Assembly (NCBI GenBank): GCA_023459495.1
Contig: JAEWTL010000038.1
Coordinates: 310,001 to 374,000, forward strand
Direction of reading: 5' to 3'
Source: Bacillota bacterium
GTDB taxonomy: Bacteria; Bacillota; Clostridia; Christensenellales; SZUA-584
Length of the DNA: 64,000 nucleotides
A program made the position numbers and the translations under genes. The notes below the pieces were generated by a model. That model saw only the letters and a program-made list of their open reading frames with translations. It was not told the DNA's origin and made no database searches. Each line of letters opens with the position of its first letter. Position 1 is the first letter of the stretch. Below, piece by piece: positions 34,592 through 43,403 of the stretch.

Positions 34592-35329
34592 ATGTTGGTT
34601 AAAGATAAGGTCGCGCTGGTCACCGGCGCAGCAAGAGGCATTGGCGCACAGTGCGCCAGGCAGTTGGCGGAGAACGGCGCGGCAGCCGTGATCATCGTCG
34701 ATATGGACGAAGCACAAGGACAGAAGACTGCGGAGGAACTGGGCGCAATGTGCCGCACCGCATTTTATAAGACGGATATCTCCAAAGAAGAAGCAGTACA
34801 GGATCTGTTTCATAAGGTGCGGGAAGAATTCGGCAGGCTGGACATTCTCGTCAACATCGCGGGCATATGCTCCACCCGGACCATTTTTGACGAAACCATG
34901 GACAGCTGGGACCGTATCATGAACGTGAACCTGAAGGGCAGCTTTCTGTGCATGCGCGAAGCGTTCGCGCTGATGGAGGAACGGCAGTACGGCAGGATCG
35001 TCAACATGGCGTCCATCGCCGGACAGGTGGGCGGCATCCGCACGAGCCCCGCTTACGCGGCGTCCAAGGCAGGCATCATCTGCATCACCAAATCGTTCGC
35101 GAAGCTCGGCGCAAAGAAAGGCATTACGGTAAATTCGCTCTCCCCCGGCCTTGTGGATACGGACATGACGCGCGACCCGGAGTTCCACTACAGCATCGAA
35201 GAGGTGCCCATGGGCCGCGTGGCCAAACCGTCCGATATCGCGGATACCATATTGTATCTCGCGTCGGATATGGCGGGCTACTTAACCGGGCAGTGCCTCA
35301 ACCCCAACGGCGGCATGTATATGGGATGA
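34592..35329 (+). CDS. Short-chain dehydrogenase/reductase 1
   Basis: NAD(P)-dependent SDR of 245 residues. Cofactor motif VTGAARGIGAQCA, substrate-side serine in VNMASIAGQ and catalytic YAASK, all in the usual places; DMDEA after the second strand suggests NAD preference. It lies 14 bp after the LarA-type gene. Likely oxidises or reduces a sugar or sugar-acid intermediate. Confidence 0.9.
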   Translation: MLVKDKVALVTGAARGIGAQCARQLAENGAAAVIIVDMDEAQGQKTAEELGAMCRTAFYKTDISKEEAVQDLFHKVREEFGRLDILVNIAGICSTRTIFDETMDSWDRIMNVNLKGSFLCMREAFALMEERQYGRIVNMASIAGQVGGIRTSPAYAASKAGIICITKSFAKLGAKKGITVNSLSPGLVDTDMTRDPEFHYSIEEVPMGRVAKPSDIADTILYLASDMAGYLTGQCLNPNGGMYMG

Positions 35330-35381
35330 CCCATAAAGATAGAAGCACAACTTATCAACGAAATTACAGGAGGATATTGAT

Positions 35382-36143
35382 ATGAAGCTCAAGGACAAGG
35401 TTGCCATCGTAACCGGTTCCAGCAAAGGGATCGGAGAAGGAATCGCGCGTGAATTTTCCAGAGTAGGTGCGAAGGTCGTCGTCGTCTGCCGCAACGAACA
35501 GGAAGGCACGGCGATGGCCAAAGAGCTGGGCAGCAACGAAGGCCGCGCGATATTCGTCAAAACCGATGTGACGGATACGCAGTCGATACAGCATTTAATC
35601 GATGAAACCGTAAAAGCTTTCGGACGTATCGACATCGTGGTCAATAACGCAGGATATCATCTCTCGAAAAGCATCGAGGATACGTCTGAGGAGGAATGGG
35701 ACTTCATCCAGAAGACCAACCTGTACAGCACATTCCGCTGCAGCAAATACGCGCTGCCCTACCTGAAGGAAACGCAGGGCAACATCATCCACATCAGCAG
35801 CATGGTGGGGCTCGTCGGGCAGCCCAATGCGTGCGCGTACGCGGCAACCAAGGGCGGTCAGGTGGCGATGACGCGCAATATGGCGATCGACCTCTCAAAG
35901 TACCACATCCGCGTGAACGCAATCTGCCCGGGCTGGATACAGACTCCCCTTGTGGACGACTGGTTCGGTCAGCAGGAGGACGAGGAGGCCGCGAGAAAGT
36001 ACATCTTCGCCGCACACCCCATCGGCCGCATCGGCACCATTGAGGACTGCGGCAAGGCCGCGGTTTATCTCGCCAGCGATGACTCCTCCTTCGTGACGGG
36101 CATCACGCTGAACCTCGACGGAGGCATTACGCTGGGATATTGA
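35382..36143 (+). CDS. Short-chain dehydrogenase/reductase 2
   Basis: Second SDR, 253 residues: VTGSSKGIGEGIA cofactor loop, VVNNAGYH, serine in IHISSMVG, catalytic YAATK and a typical ICPGWIQTP segment. CRNEQEG after strand two may favour NADP. Only moderate similarity to the preceding SDR, so the two probably catalyse different steps. AGGAGG precedes the start; 52 bp separate it from SDR 1. Confidence 0.9.
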   Translation: MKLKDKVAIVTGSSKGIGEGIAREFSRVGAKVVVVCRNEQEGTAMAKELGSNEGRAIFVKTDVTDTQSIQHLIDETVKAFGRIDIVVNNAGYHLSKSIEDTSEEEWDFIQKTNLYSTFRCSKYALPYLKETQGNIIHISSMVGLVGQPNACAYAATKGGQVAMTRNMAIDLSKYHIRVNAICPGWIQTPLVDDWFGQQEDEEAARKYIFAAHPIGRIGTIEDCGKAAVYLASDDSSFVTGITLNLDGGITLGY

Positions 36144-36158
36144 TCAAGGAGGTCTGCC

Positions 36159-36830
36159 ATGCGCGTTAAACGTATTATTGATTTGTCACAGCCGTTTGAG
36201 GAAGGCGGATATAACAATCCGGCGTTCGAGGACGGTCGGGTCGAGGTCATCATGCAGCACGAAACGGAGGGCTGGCATGCCGAGGTGGTGCATACCGCCA
36301 CCCATGTGGGGTCCCATGTGGACGCGCCGATGCATAAGCTGCAAGGCGGGGTATCGATCGACCGGTATCCGTTGGATCGCTTTATCGGCGAAGCCATCCC
36401 CGTAAACCTGTACCACAAGCGCGCTGATGAAGAGATTACGCTGGAAGACCTGCTGCCGTATAACGAGCGGATTACGGAAAGCGTCAATGTGCTGCTCTGT
36501 ACCGGATGGGCGGACAAAAAGAAGCCGGAGACCAGGGATGAGTACCTGTACCATTCCCCCTGGCTGGGCGAAGGGGCCTCCCGGTATCTCGTGCAGAAGA
36601 AGGTGAACGGCGTAGGTATCGATCATTTCAGCATCGGCGGCGCTAACCCGGCGCATGTGGAGATCCCGCACGATATCCTGTTGGAAAACCAGGTGGTAAT
36701 ATTCGAGGGACTGCGGCTACCAAAGGCGCTTTTCGAGCGCGACCGCTGGCTGCTATGCGCGCTGCCCGTGATGATCAAAAATGCGAGCGGAAGCATCGTG
36801 CGCGCCGCTGCGATAGAGCTGGAATGCTGA
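36159..36830 (+). CDS. Cyclase-family (kynurenine formamidase-like) metal hydrolase
   Basis: 223-residue protein of the cyclase family, metal-dependent hydrolases that include kynurenine formamidase. The diagnostic metal motif THVGSHVDAPMH is near residue 50, with DLSQPFEEGG at the start and a later GIDHFSIGG. In a sugar operon it may hydrolyse a lactone made by one of the dehydrogenases; no tryptophan-degradation genes are near. Preceded by AAGGAGG, 15 bp after SDR 2. Confidence 0.85.
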   Translation: MRVKRIIDLSQPFEEGGYNNPAFEDGRVEVIMQHETEGWHAEVVHTATHVGSHVDAPMHKLQGGVSIDRYPLDRFIGEAIPVNLYHKRADEEITLEDLLPYNERITESVNVLLCTGWADKKKPETRDEYLYHSPWLGEGASRYLVQKKVNGVGIDHFSIGGANPAHVEIPHDILLENQVVIFEGLRLPKALFERDRWLLCALPVMIKNASGSIVRAAAIELEC

Positions 36831-36858
36831 TCTTTTTCCGCGCAGGCAAAGGAATGAC

Positions 36859-37860
36859 ATGAGAACAGGAATAGCGATAGCCGGAAACCTGATCGTCGAT
36901 TTCGTGAAAGAGATCGACGCGTTTCCGCAGCAGGGGATGCTGGGCAACATCCGCCGTGTGGAAAAAAGCATCGGCGGATGCGTGCCCAATACGCTGATCG
37001 ATCTGTCCAAGATCGACGGGACGCTGAAGCTTTGCGCCTATGGCCGGGTAGGCGGAGACGACAACGGCCGCTTTATCATCGATACGCTGAATCAGCAGGG
37101 CATTGCCACTGCAGGAATTATCACTGACGAGAATGCGGTCACTTCGTTTACGGATGTGATGTTCTCCCTGGCGGACAACACGCGGACGTTTTTTCATTCG
37201 CGCGGCGCAAACGCAGTGTTCGATGTCGCAGACATCGATTTTTCTAAAATGAACGCGCGTTTTTTCCACATCGGGTACGCACTGCTGCTGGACCGGTTCG
37301 ACGCGCCGGACGCGCAGCATGGCACGATGATGGCGCGAGCGCTGCACATGGCGCAGCAGCACGGTTTAAAGACATCCATGGACGTGGTCAGCGAAAGCGG
37401 TGACCGCTTTGCAAAGGTGGTCGCACCCAGCCTGAAATACTGCGACTATCTGATCATCAACGAGGTGGAAGCCTCCATGATCTGCGGCCTGCCGGTGAGA
37501 AAGGACGGAGCGCTAAGCGAAAGCCTGCTTAAACAGGTCTGCCAGACACTTATCGACAAGGGCGTAGGAGAATGGGCGGTTATCCACGCGCCGGAAGCGT
37601 CCGGCGCCATGGATGCAGGTGGCGGCTTTACGTTCGAGCCGTCGCTGAACCTGCCGCCCGGCTACATAAAAGGCACAGTAGGCGCCGGAGACGCGTTCTG
37701 CGCGGGCATGCTGTACGCTTTCTATCAGGGGTACGATATCAAGACAGCGCTGAAAACCGGGACCGGTGCCGCGGCCTGCTGCCTCTCCAGCCTGAATGCT
37801 GTAGACGGCATGCAAAACATCGAGGGCATCAGAGAGGTAATTACCCGGTATCAGCCCTGA
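36859..37860 (+). CDS. PfkB-family carbohydrate kinase
   Basis: Ribokinase-type sugar kinase of 333 residues. N-terminal substrate region IAGNLIVDFVKEID and GGCVPNT; C-terminal signature KGTVGAGDAFCAGM (about residue 272 onward) with the catalytic Asp and the anion hole. It is the last gene of the run and is followed by a terminator. It likely phosphorylates the ketose or keto-acid product of the pathway. Confidence 0.9.
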   Translation: MRTGIAIAGNLIVDFVKEIDAFPQQGMLGNIRRVEKSIGGCVPNTLIDLSKIDGTLKLCAYGRVGGDDNGRFIIDTLNQQGIATAGIITDENAVTSFTDVMFSLADNTRTFFHSRGANAVFDVADIDFSKMNARFFHIGYALLLDRFDAPDAQHGTMMARALHMAQQHGLKTSMDVVSESGDRFAKVVAPSLKYCDYLIINEVEASMICGLPVRKDGALSESLLKQVCQTLIDKGVGEWAVIHAPEASGAMDAGGGFTFEPSLNLPPGYIKGTVGAGDAFCAGMLYAFYQGYDIKTALKTGTGAAACCLSSLNAVDGMQNIEGIREVITRYQP

Positions 37861-37946
37861 TACAAAGCGACAGGCGAGACCGCCATATCAACCAGCGAAT
37901 AAGTATGGAGGCCGTTGGTTCACCTCCGATCTGCGGCCCGTAACAA

Positions 37947-37975
37947 AGTCCCGGATAACTTCCGGGGCTTTCTGC
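37947..37975 (+). terminator. Terminator of the locus-2 catabolic operon
   Basis: AGTCCCGGA pairs with TCCGGGGCT (one G-T pair) around a 5-nt loop, followed by TTCTGCTT. It lies about 90 bp past the kinase gene. Confidence 0.65.
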
Positions 37976-38099
37976 TTATACCGCCACTTTACGAGGGCGC
38001 TCCCGTCAGAGTTTCGTATGATAGGATACTAAAGAGGCAATATCCTTTTAGCGGAGTCTCTCTTTTTATGTCCATACAGGGCAGCAGATGCCTCCCTTG

Positions 38100-38438
38100 C
38101 TATTGTGCCGGAAACACCACGACCAGCAACATTTTAAAGCGCTCAGGCGCGTATACCGCATGCGGCACGCCTGCAGGCATCACCACAGCCTCCCCGGCCT
38201 GCGCGAAATGCTCTTTGCCGTCGATGGTCAGCCTGCCCTTGCCATCCAGCACGTACACCAGTGCGTCGCCGCTGGATTCATGCGCGCTGATTTCTTCCCC
38301 TCCGTCGAACGCGAACAACGTGACGGAAACTCCCTTGTTCTGCACCAGCGTGCGGCTCACAATCTGCCCGGACTGATACGATACCAGCTCCGCGAGATTG
38401 ACTACCTTTTCAAAATCGATGTTCTTGAGTATGCTCAT
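38100..38438 (-). CDS. Single-domain cupin protein
   Basis: 112-residue cupin. The two conserved motifs are visible: a variant first motif SAHESSGDALVYVLDGKG and PAGVPHAVYAPE, with His residues that could hold a metal. It is the third gene of a minus-strand operon, 11 bp after the DUF438 gene. A redox or ligand-sensing role is suggested only by its neighbours. Confidence 0.82.
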   Translation of the reverse strand: MSILKNIDFEKVVNLAELVSYQSGQIVSRTLVQNKGVSVTLFAFDGGEEISAHESSGDALVYVLDGKGRLTIDGKEHFAQAGEAVVMPAGVPHAVYAPERFKMLLVVVFPAQ

Positions 38439-38449
38439 ATTTGCCTCCT

Positions 38450-39655
38450 TCAGCTCTGCGATACCAATCGCTTTTCGCCCGTGATCTGCTGGATCGGCGC
38501 AATATCCTGCGTCACCTCCAACACGCCCAGATACTCGCCTTCCGCGTCGCGCACCGCATAGTAGCGGATGAATACGAGCTTGCCGCCCATGCGGATCCAG
38601 AAATCCTCGTGATCTTTTTTGCCGCTCCTCAGGTCCGCCACAATGCCCTCCACGATGTGCACGCTTGCCGGCGGATGGCAGTCCGTCACCTTGCGTCCGA
38701 TGATTGCCTTGGTGCGCGGAAACACGCGCTCCGCGTTTTGGGAGAAGTACCGTACGGTATCATCCTTGCCCACGAAGGTGATGTCCACCGGCAGCGTATC
38801 AAGCAGCGCGGTTACCTCCTGCACCGACAGGAATCCGGTGGGCATGGCGATGTCACCGGCCTGCGCCGCTGCTGGTGCGGGCTTTTGCCGCTCCCCGCTG
38901 TGATGCCATACCGGCGGTGTTGGTATCAGGCAGTATCCGAGCTCGCCGCTCTGCTCGGCAATATGCTGCCACTCCTCCCCCGTCAGTACTTCCTGCAGCA
39001 TGGGCAGCATGATGTTCTCCTCTTTGTATATCATCTCTTCAAGCTTTGCAATCGCCTCCTGCGCCTTGTCCGCCGCCGAAGGGTTGCCCTCCGCGGCCAG
39101 CCTGCCCGCCTGTTTAATGAGCGCACGAATCTCATCGTCCACGCCCCACATTACCTTTGGCGGCGCAGTGATGCCGTATTTCTCCATGTACGGAAACAGC
39201 AGCATCTCCTTTTTCACGTAGTGGCTATCGGCCTGTCCCAGCGCTTCCACATCCTCTGTCAGCGCCTGCGCGGCCCCGGTTTCTCCCGCGCGCAGCGCCG
39301 CAATGTGCGGCTTTAAGCGCTGGCTGATCAGCCGCTCCAGCGCAAGGTTTTCTGCTTTGAGCGTGTGCACCGGATGCCCCGGCTTATCCGCCTCACTTTG
39401 CGGCGCGTGAATCTGTTCCACCGAGCCCTTGAACACTGCGGAGTGCACGTCGCACAAACGCTGTACCTCCGTAACCGGCAGCCCTTCAGAAATCAACGCC
39501 TGCTCGGCCTCCGATATCTCCGACGCCGCCACACCGCCGAACGCTTCCTCAAACTGTGCCTTCACTTCGTCCACGCTCTTTCCCGCGTGCAGCTGTTTTA
39601 AAAGGTCCTTAATGACCTGCTTCCGGTATTCCCGGTTGTTGATTTCCTCACTCAT
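38450..39655 (-). CDS. DUF438 / hemerythrin / PAS protein
   Basis: 401-residue cytoplasmic protein with three parts: an N-terminal DUF438 domain (about 1-75), a hemerythrin-like four-helix domain (about 90-235; HSAVFKG, HYVKKEMLLFPYMEKYG, EEMIYKEENIMLPML supply His/Glu ligands for a di-iron site) and a C-terminal PAS domain ending CHPPASVHIVEGIV and VLEVTQDI. Such proteins are thought to sense oxygen, nitric oxide or redox state. It begins 2 bp after the DUF1858 gene; that pairing is common in anaerobes. Confidence 0.9.
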   Translation of the reverse strand: MSEEINNREYRKQVIKDLLKQLHAGKSVDEVKAQFEEAFGGVAASEISEAEQALISEGLPVTEVQRLCDVHSAVFKGSVEQIHAPQSEADKPGHPVHTLKAENLALERLISQRLKPHIAALRAGETGAAQALTEDVEALGQADSHYVKKEMLLFPYMEKYGITAPPKVMWGVDDEIRALIKQAGRLAAEGNPSAADKAQEAIAKLEEMIYKEENIMLPMLQEVLTGEEWQHIAEQSGELGYCLIPTPPVWHHSGERQKPAPAAAQAGDIAMPTGFLSVQEVTALLDTLPVDITFVGKDDTVRYFSQNAERVFPRTKAIIGRKVTDCHPPASVHIVEGIVADLRSGKKDHEDFWIRMGGKLVFIRYYAVRDAEGEYLGVLEVTQDIAPIQQITGEKRLVSQS

Positions 39656-39657
39656 GG

Positions 39658-39900
39658 CTATTCCTCCTCATTGATGACTTCAAATCCTTTTTCGATGAGC
39701 GCTTGCCTCACCGTCTCCATGTCGATGCCGCGCATCACAGCACCTCTGGGGATGGTCATCACCCGTCCCACAGTCGCCAGCATACCGGGCTTTACGATCT
39801 CGCTGAATCCAAGCTGCTGCATAATACCGGCCAGCTCCGGATACTGCGCGCACAGCTTCTGCACCGGCTGCCGCAGATCGATAACCTTGTTATTGTCCAT
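39658..39900 (-). CDS. DUF1858-domain protein
   Basis: 80-residue protein with a single DUF1858 domain (VIDLRQPVQKLCAQYPELAG; MTIPRGAVMRGIDMETVRQA). Function unknown; frequent partner of DUF438-hemerythrin proteins and of hybrid-cluster or redox genes in anaerobes. First gene of a three-gene operon. Confidence 0.87.
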   Translation of the reverse strand: MDNNKVIDLRQPVQKLCAQYPELAGIMQQLGFSEIVKPGMLATVGRVMTIPRGAVMRGIDMETVRQALIEKGFEVINEEE

Positions 39901-39941
39901 TGCTCCCCACCCCTTTGCCGGTTCATTTTTTATCTGACCTT

Positions 39942-39983
39942 ACTATATCCCAGACTCGCGCGGACATACGTTGCAATTGCAAC
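39942..39983 (-). promoter_or_regulatory. Promoter and perfect palindrome of the DUF1858 operon
   Basis: GTTGCAATTGCAAC (39970-39983) is a perfect 14-bp palindrome. On the minus strand a TATAGT -10 (39947-39942) places the start near 39935, so the palindrome centre is about 41 bp upstream, the usual place of an activator site. No good -35 box is seen, which fits activation. Confidence 0.5.
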
Positions 39984-40104
39984 ATTTCATATAAGGATTA
40001 ATATCAATAACAATAACCCAATAAAATCATAACAATCGGTTGATGATTATTCGTCCAAAAAGCGGTAATATGATATTATAAAGTTTCATTAATGGAGGCA
40101 TCCC

Positions 40105-40830
40105 TTGGAAAGAATCATCAACTTTCGCCCGCTTGCACAGGGGCTAAGCAATAGAGACGGTAAGCAGGTCAGAGAAAACACGATCCTGCGCAGCGGGGAA
40201 ATCGGGGGCGCATCGGAGCGCGACATCCTTGCGCTCGCGGATTACGGCGTCGGGTATATCTATGACTTCCGCAGCGCGGAGGAAGTAAAAAGATTGCCTT
40301 CGCTGTCCTCTCCCTTTTTTGCCACCCTGCATGTGGACGTGATCCACGAGGCTTCCCCGTTTACGCAGGGGCTGATGCAAATGGAGCTGGATCAGGGTAT
40401 TCGTTTGATGAAGCAGCTGTATGCCGTGCAGTTTGGCACGACCGACCGGTATAAACCAGCGATAGCGGCCATCTTAGCTCAGAAGACTGATGCGTTTCTG
40501 TACCACTGCACGGCTGGCAAAGACCGCACCGGCATATTCAGCGCGATACTGATGATGGCGATGGATTTTGGGTTGGATGCGGTAAGGGAAGAGTATTTGC
40601 GCATCGACATGCAGCAGATGCAGTCCGTAAAAGCCATTGCGCTCCGGCAAATGGATCTGCCCGAAGACACCGCAAGGCTGGATTTTGTGTTCAGCGTACG
40701 CGGGGAGTATATCGACGTATACCTTGATACTGTGATGGAAACGCACGGCAGCACCGACGCCTATCTGGAGAAGGTCCTGGGCATTACGGCGGAGACGAAA
40801 CGGTTTCTGCAGGAAAAATACCTGATATGA
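40105..40830 (+). CDS. Tyrosine-protein phosphatase (DSP/PTP-like)
   Basis: 241-residue phosphatase with the P-loop signature YHCTAGKDRTG near residue 134 (HCxxGxxR) and DFRSAEEVKRLP upstream, matching the bacterial Y_phosphatase3-type family. NFRPLAQGLSNRDGKQV at the N-terminus is family-typical. Start TTG 40105 follows GGAGG by 6 nt. It may act on phosphotyrosine or phospholipid; no kinase is adjacent. Confidence 0.87.
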   Translation: MERIINFRPLAQGLSNRDGKQVRENTILRSGEIGGASERDILALADYGVGYIYDFRSAEEVKRLPSLSSPFFATLHVDVIHEASPFTQGLMQMELDQGIRLMKQLYAVQFGTTDRYKPAIAAILAQKTDAFLYHCTAGKDRTGIFSAILMMAMDFGLDAVREEYLRIDMQQMQSVKAIALRQMDLPEDTARLDFVFSVRGEYIDVYLDTVMETHGSTDAYLEKVLGITAETKRFLQEKYLI

Positions 40831-40861
40831 AAAAACTGCAAGGAGAACTAATACGATCTTA

Positions 40862-41644
40862 TCACTCCGCGCGGTTGAATGACTCGGTGTCTGAAATAAA
40901 ATTCCCAATCATCATCGCGTAATCATCCCTTAACGGAAGTTCCAAATCCACTTTAAGGCTATGCCGAATCGCGATTTCGTTTTTGCCCGATATCGGATTA
41001 AGGCCCTCGATTTCTTTATCCTCAAAGTAGATTCCTATGCCGCGCTTCTGCCATGAGGGAAGCTTATCAAAATTAATACCCCTCGAAAACAGCAGTTCAT
41101 TTTTAAAGGCAACAGATTTTCCCTCAAGCGTCTCAGTGGCATCATTCTGAGAGCAGCCCTCTTTTCTCAGCATCCAGTAGCAATGGGCGTTCAGGGCATT
41201 GCGGTGCGCATCCTCCTGCCTCCACAGAAAATAATCCTTCACCCTGTCAACCGTTGGCAGCGGAATCATACGGCAGTCGAAGCACACCGCCCGACCAACC
41301 AGCAGACTCATCGCTCCACTTGCTTCACCAGCCAAAACAGAATTGTATTTGCGTACCTTTCGGCTAAACGCCTGCTCCTCAGGATGAAAGAGCAGCGAAA
41401 TCTCGTCGCTTTCGGTATATGCATATACAATGCGAAAGCCACATTTCATTAAATGCTTAACGGTCTCCACCATATAGTCTCTGAAGCGAACATCGAATGG
41501 CGCTTCAAAATTGCACAATTCCTTTGTCAGCCGCGTAAAGTTTCTGCCGTCGATACGCGCCGCCAAATACAGCTCCGGCAATATCGTCTGGTCCAGCGAC
41601 TGCTCATATTTTCTCATGATTCCATCGAGTTCATCAAATTTCAT
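40862..41644 (-). CDS. Thg1-like 3'-5' RNA polymerase (tRNA(His) guanylyltransferase family)
   Basis: 260-residue protein of the Thg1 superfamily, enzymes that add nucleotides to the 5' end of RNA in the reverse (3'-5') direction. The catalytic carboxylates are intact: D32 in RIDGRNF and D80-E81 in YTESDEISLLF; FDCRMIPLP, WRQEDAHRNALNAHCYW and GIYFEDKEIEG are also family-like. The start at ATG 41644 overlaps the upstream kinase gene by 11 bp, indicating translational coupling. Known bacterial Thg1-like proteins repair 5'-truncated tRNAs, so repair fits better than tRNA(His) maturation. Confidence 0.88.
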   Translation of the reverse strand: MKFDELDGIMRKYEQSLDQTILPELYLAARIDGRNFTRLTKELCNFEAPFDVRFRDYMVETVKHLMKCGFRIVYAYTESDEISLLFHPEEQAFSRKVRKYNSVLAGEASGAMSLLVGRAVCFDCRMIPLPTVDRVKDYFLWRQEDAHRNALNAHCYWMLRKEGCSQNDATETLEGKSVAFKNELLFSRGINFDKLPSWQKRGIGIYFEDKEIEGLNPISGKNEIAIRHSLKVDLELPLRDDYAMMIGNFISDTESFNRAE

Positions 41645-42107
41645 TTGGCTCTCTCCAGTCCTCCACGATGAATTCCCCGCCTCTGATATACGCGTAGTAC
41701 AGTTCGTCGAAGCCCTCCTGCCACGTGGGCATTTCCAGCTTGTTCGACGTTGCCGCAAGGGCCACATCGGGCACCCGCTGCTTCCCCGCACGGCCTTTGT
41801 TGCGCGCCATGCATTCGGCTAATACGCTTTTAAAGAATATGCCGGTAATATGGTATCCCGCCACTTTGGCAGGCCCGATATACCTTGCCCGGTCATTCGC
41901 CGCAGGATTCGTATTGTCCACTACAAAGGATGTGCCGGTTGCGATGCATTCCTCTACGAGCAGCCGCTCCTTGTTTCGTGTATGCAGTTCATCCAGACTG
42001 ATGTGTACGTGCGTCCCGGCAAAGCGCTCCTTATAAAAGGTGCTCTTGCCGCTTGCCTGTATGCCCATGAACAATACCGCACTGGGACGTGCTGTTTCCG
42101 CTTTCAT
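41634..42107 (-). CDS. Polynucleotide-kinase-like P-loop ATPase
   Basis: 157-residue P-loop kinase with Walker A FMGIQASGKST (about residues 13-22), HISLDELHTRNK after the next strand and SFVVDNTNPAANDR, the pattern of the T4-Pnkp 5'-kinase group. No phosphatase or ligase domain is attached. It is co-transcribed and overlaps with the Thg1-like gene. Since Thg1-type enzymes need a 5'-phosphate end, this protein could prepare 5'-OH RNA ends. Zeta-toxin-like or metabolite kinase activity is the alternative. Confidence 0.8.
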   Translation of the reverse strand: MKAETARPSAVLFMGIQASGKSTFYKERFAGTHVHISLDELHTRNKERLLVEECIATGTSFVVDNTNPAANDRARYIGPAKVAGYHITGIFFKSVLAECMARNKGRAGKQRVPDVALAATSNKLEMPTWQEGFDELYYAYIRGGEFIVEDWREPNEI

Positions 42108-42151
42108 GCTTTATCCTTTGCCGGGGATAGTCATTCATATTTAATACCGGG

Positions 42152-42180
42152 ATTGTACCATAATCAGCCAAAGGTAACAA
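42152..42180 (-). promoter_or_regulatory. Promoter of the kinase/Thg1-like operon
   Basis: Minus strand TTGTTA (42180-42175), 17 bp, extended -10 TGGTACAAT (hexamer 42157-42152). The leader would be about 40 nt. Confidence 0.65.
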
Positions 42181-42189
42181 TCCGGACAT

Positions 42190-42221
42190 AAAAACAGGGC
42201 CGGAGTTTTCCACCAGCCCTG
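42190..42221 (-). terminator. Terminator of metK
   Basis: On the minus strand CAGGGC ... GCCCTG (42221-42195) is followed by TTTTT (42194-42190), just past the metK stop at 42243. Confidence 0.8.
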
Positions 42222-42242
42222 CTGTCATATCACCTTTTTTAC

Positions 42243-43373
42243 CTATACCAGCTTTTCCGCCATGTCCAGCCGTTCCCACGGCAAGTCGAGCTCCGGCCTG
42301 CCAAAGTGGCCGTAGGCTGCCACCTGCTTGTAGATCGGACGGCACAGATTCAGCCGCTCAATGATCGCCGCGGGGCGCAGGTCGTAGCGCTCCAACAGCC
42401 GCTTCGCCAGCTTGTCGTCGTCCATCACGCCAGTACCGAAGGTATCCACATACAATGACACGGGCTTCGCCACGCCGATGGCGTACGCCACCTCAATCTC
42501 ACACCGCTCGGCAAGGCCCGCCGCCACCGTATTCTTGGCCAGATGCCGCACTGCGTACGCCGCACTCCGGTCCACTTTACTGGGGTCCTTGCCGGAGAAA
42601 GCGCCACCGCCGTGCCGCGCATATCCGCCGTATGTATCCACGATAATCTTGCGTCCGGTCAGGCCGGAGTCTCCCGCAGGTCCGCCGATAACGAACCGCC
42701 CCGTGGGGTTCACGAAATACTTGGTTTTTTCATCCAGCATATCCGCCGGTATCACCGCACCCACCACATGCTTTAAGATGTCGCTGTAGATCTGCTCGTG
42801 CGTTGCGTCCTCCGCGTGCTGCGTCGAGACGACCACCGTATCCACGCGCAGGGGAACGTTGCCTTCATACTCCACCGTCACCTGCGCTTTGCCGTCGGGC
42901 CGGAGGTATGAAAGCGTGCCGTCCTTGCGCACCTCGGCAAGCCGTTTGGTCAGCCGGTGCGCCAGCGTGATAGGCAGCGGCATCAGCTCCTCCGTCTCGC
43001 GGCAGGCAAAACCGAACATCATGCCCTGATCGCCCGCGCCCTGATCCTCCTTGCCCACGCCCATGGCGATATCGCCGGACTGCTCGTTGATACTCGTGAT
43101 GACGCCGCAGGTGTCGGCGTCAAAACCGAACTTGGCACGCGTAAAGCCGATATCGCGCACGGTGTCGCGCACGATCTTGGGAATATCCGCGTAGCATTCC
43201 GTGGTGATCTCACCCATCACCAGCACCAGCCCCGTGCACACCGAGGTTTCGCAAGCCACGCGCGCCTTTTTGTCACATGCAATGATTGCGTCCAGCACGC
43301 TGTCGCTGATCTGGTCGCAGATCTTGTCGGGATGCCCTTCCGTCACCGACTCGGATGTAAACAGCCTTCTCAT
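42243..43373 (-). CDS. metK: S-adenosylmethionine synthase
   Basis: Makes SAM from methionine and ATP; 376 residues, near the lower end of the family range. Conserved: [53 protein letters not shown] and [19 protein letters not shown]. The short upstream region carries a SAM-I riboswitch with an intrinsic terminator, so expression falls when SAM is plentiful. Confidence 0.97.
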   Translation of the reverse strand: MRRLFTSESVTEGHPDKICDQISDSVLDAIIACDKKARVACETSVCTGLVLVMGEITTECYADIPKIVRDTVRDIGFTRAKFGFDADTCGVITSINEQSGDIAMGVGKEDQGAGDQGMMFGFACRETEELMPLPITLAHRLTKRLAEVRKDGTLSYLRPDGKAQVTVEYEGNVPLRVDTVVVSTQHAEDATHEQIYSDILKHVVGAVIPADMLDEKTKYFVNPTGRFVIGGPAGDSGLTGRKIIVDTYGGYARHGGGAFSGKDPSKVDRSAAYAVRHLAKNTVAAGLAERCEIEVAYAIGVAKPVSLYVDTFGTGVMDDDKLAKRLLERYDLRPAAIIERLNLCRPIYKQVAAYGHFGRPELDLPWERLDMAEKLV

Positions 43374-43403
43374 GTTCCTTTTAGTCTCCTCATATTTTTC
43401 TAA

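Noticed and set aside
37861..37945. tRNA-like remnant before the kinase terminator
   Set aside because: A segment resembling a T arm (GGTTCACCTCC) is present, but no acceptor, D or anticodon stems can be drawn.
39970..39983. Assignment of the palindrome to FNR or CRP
   Set aside because: TTG and CAA are separated by 6 bases rather than the 8 of the usual consensus.
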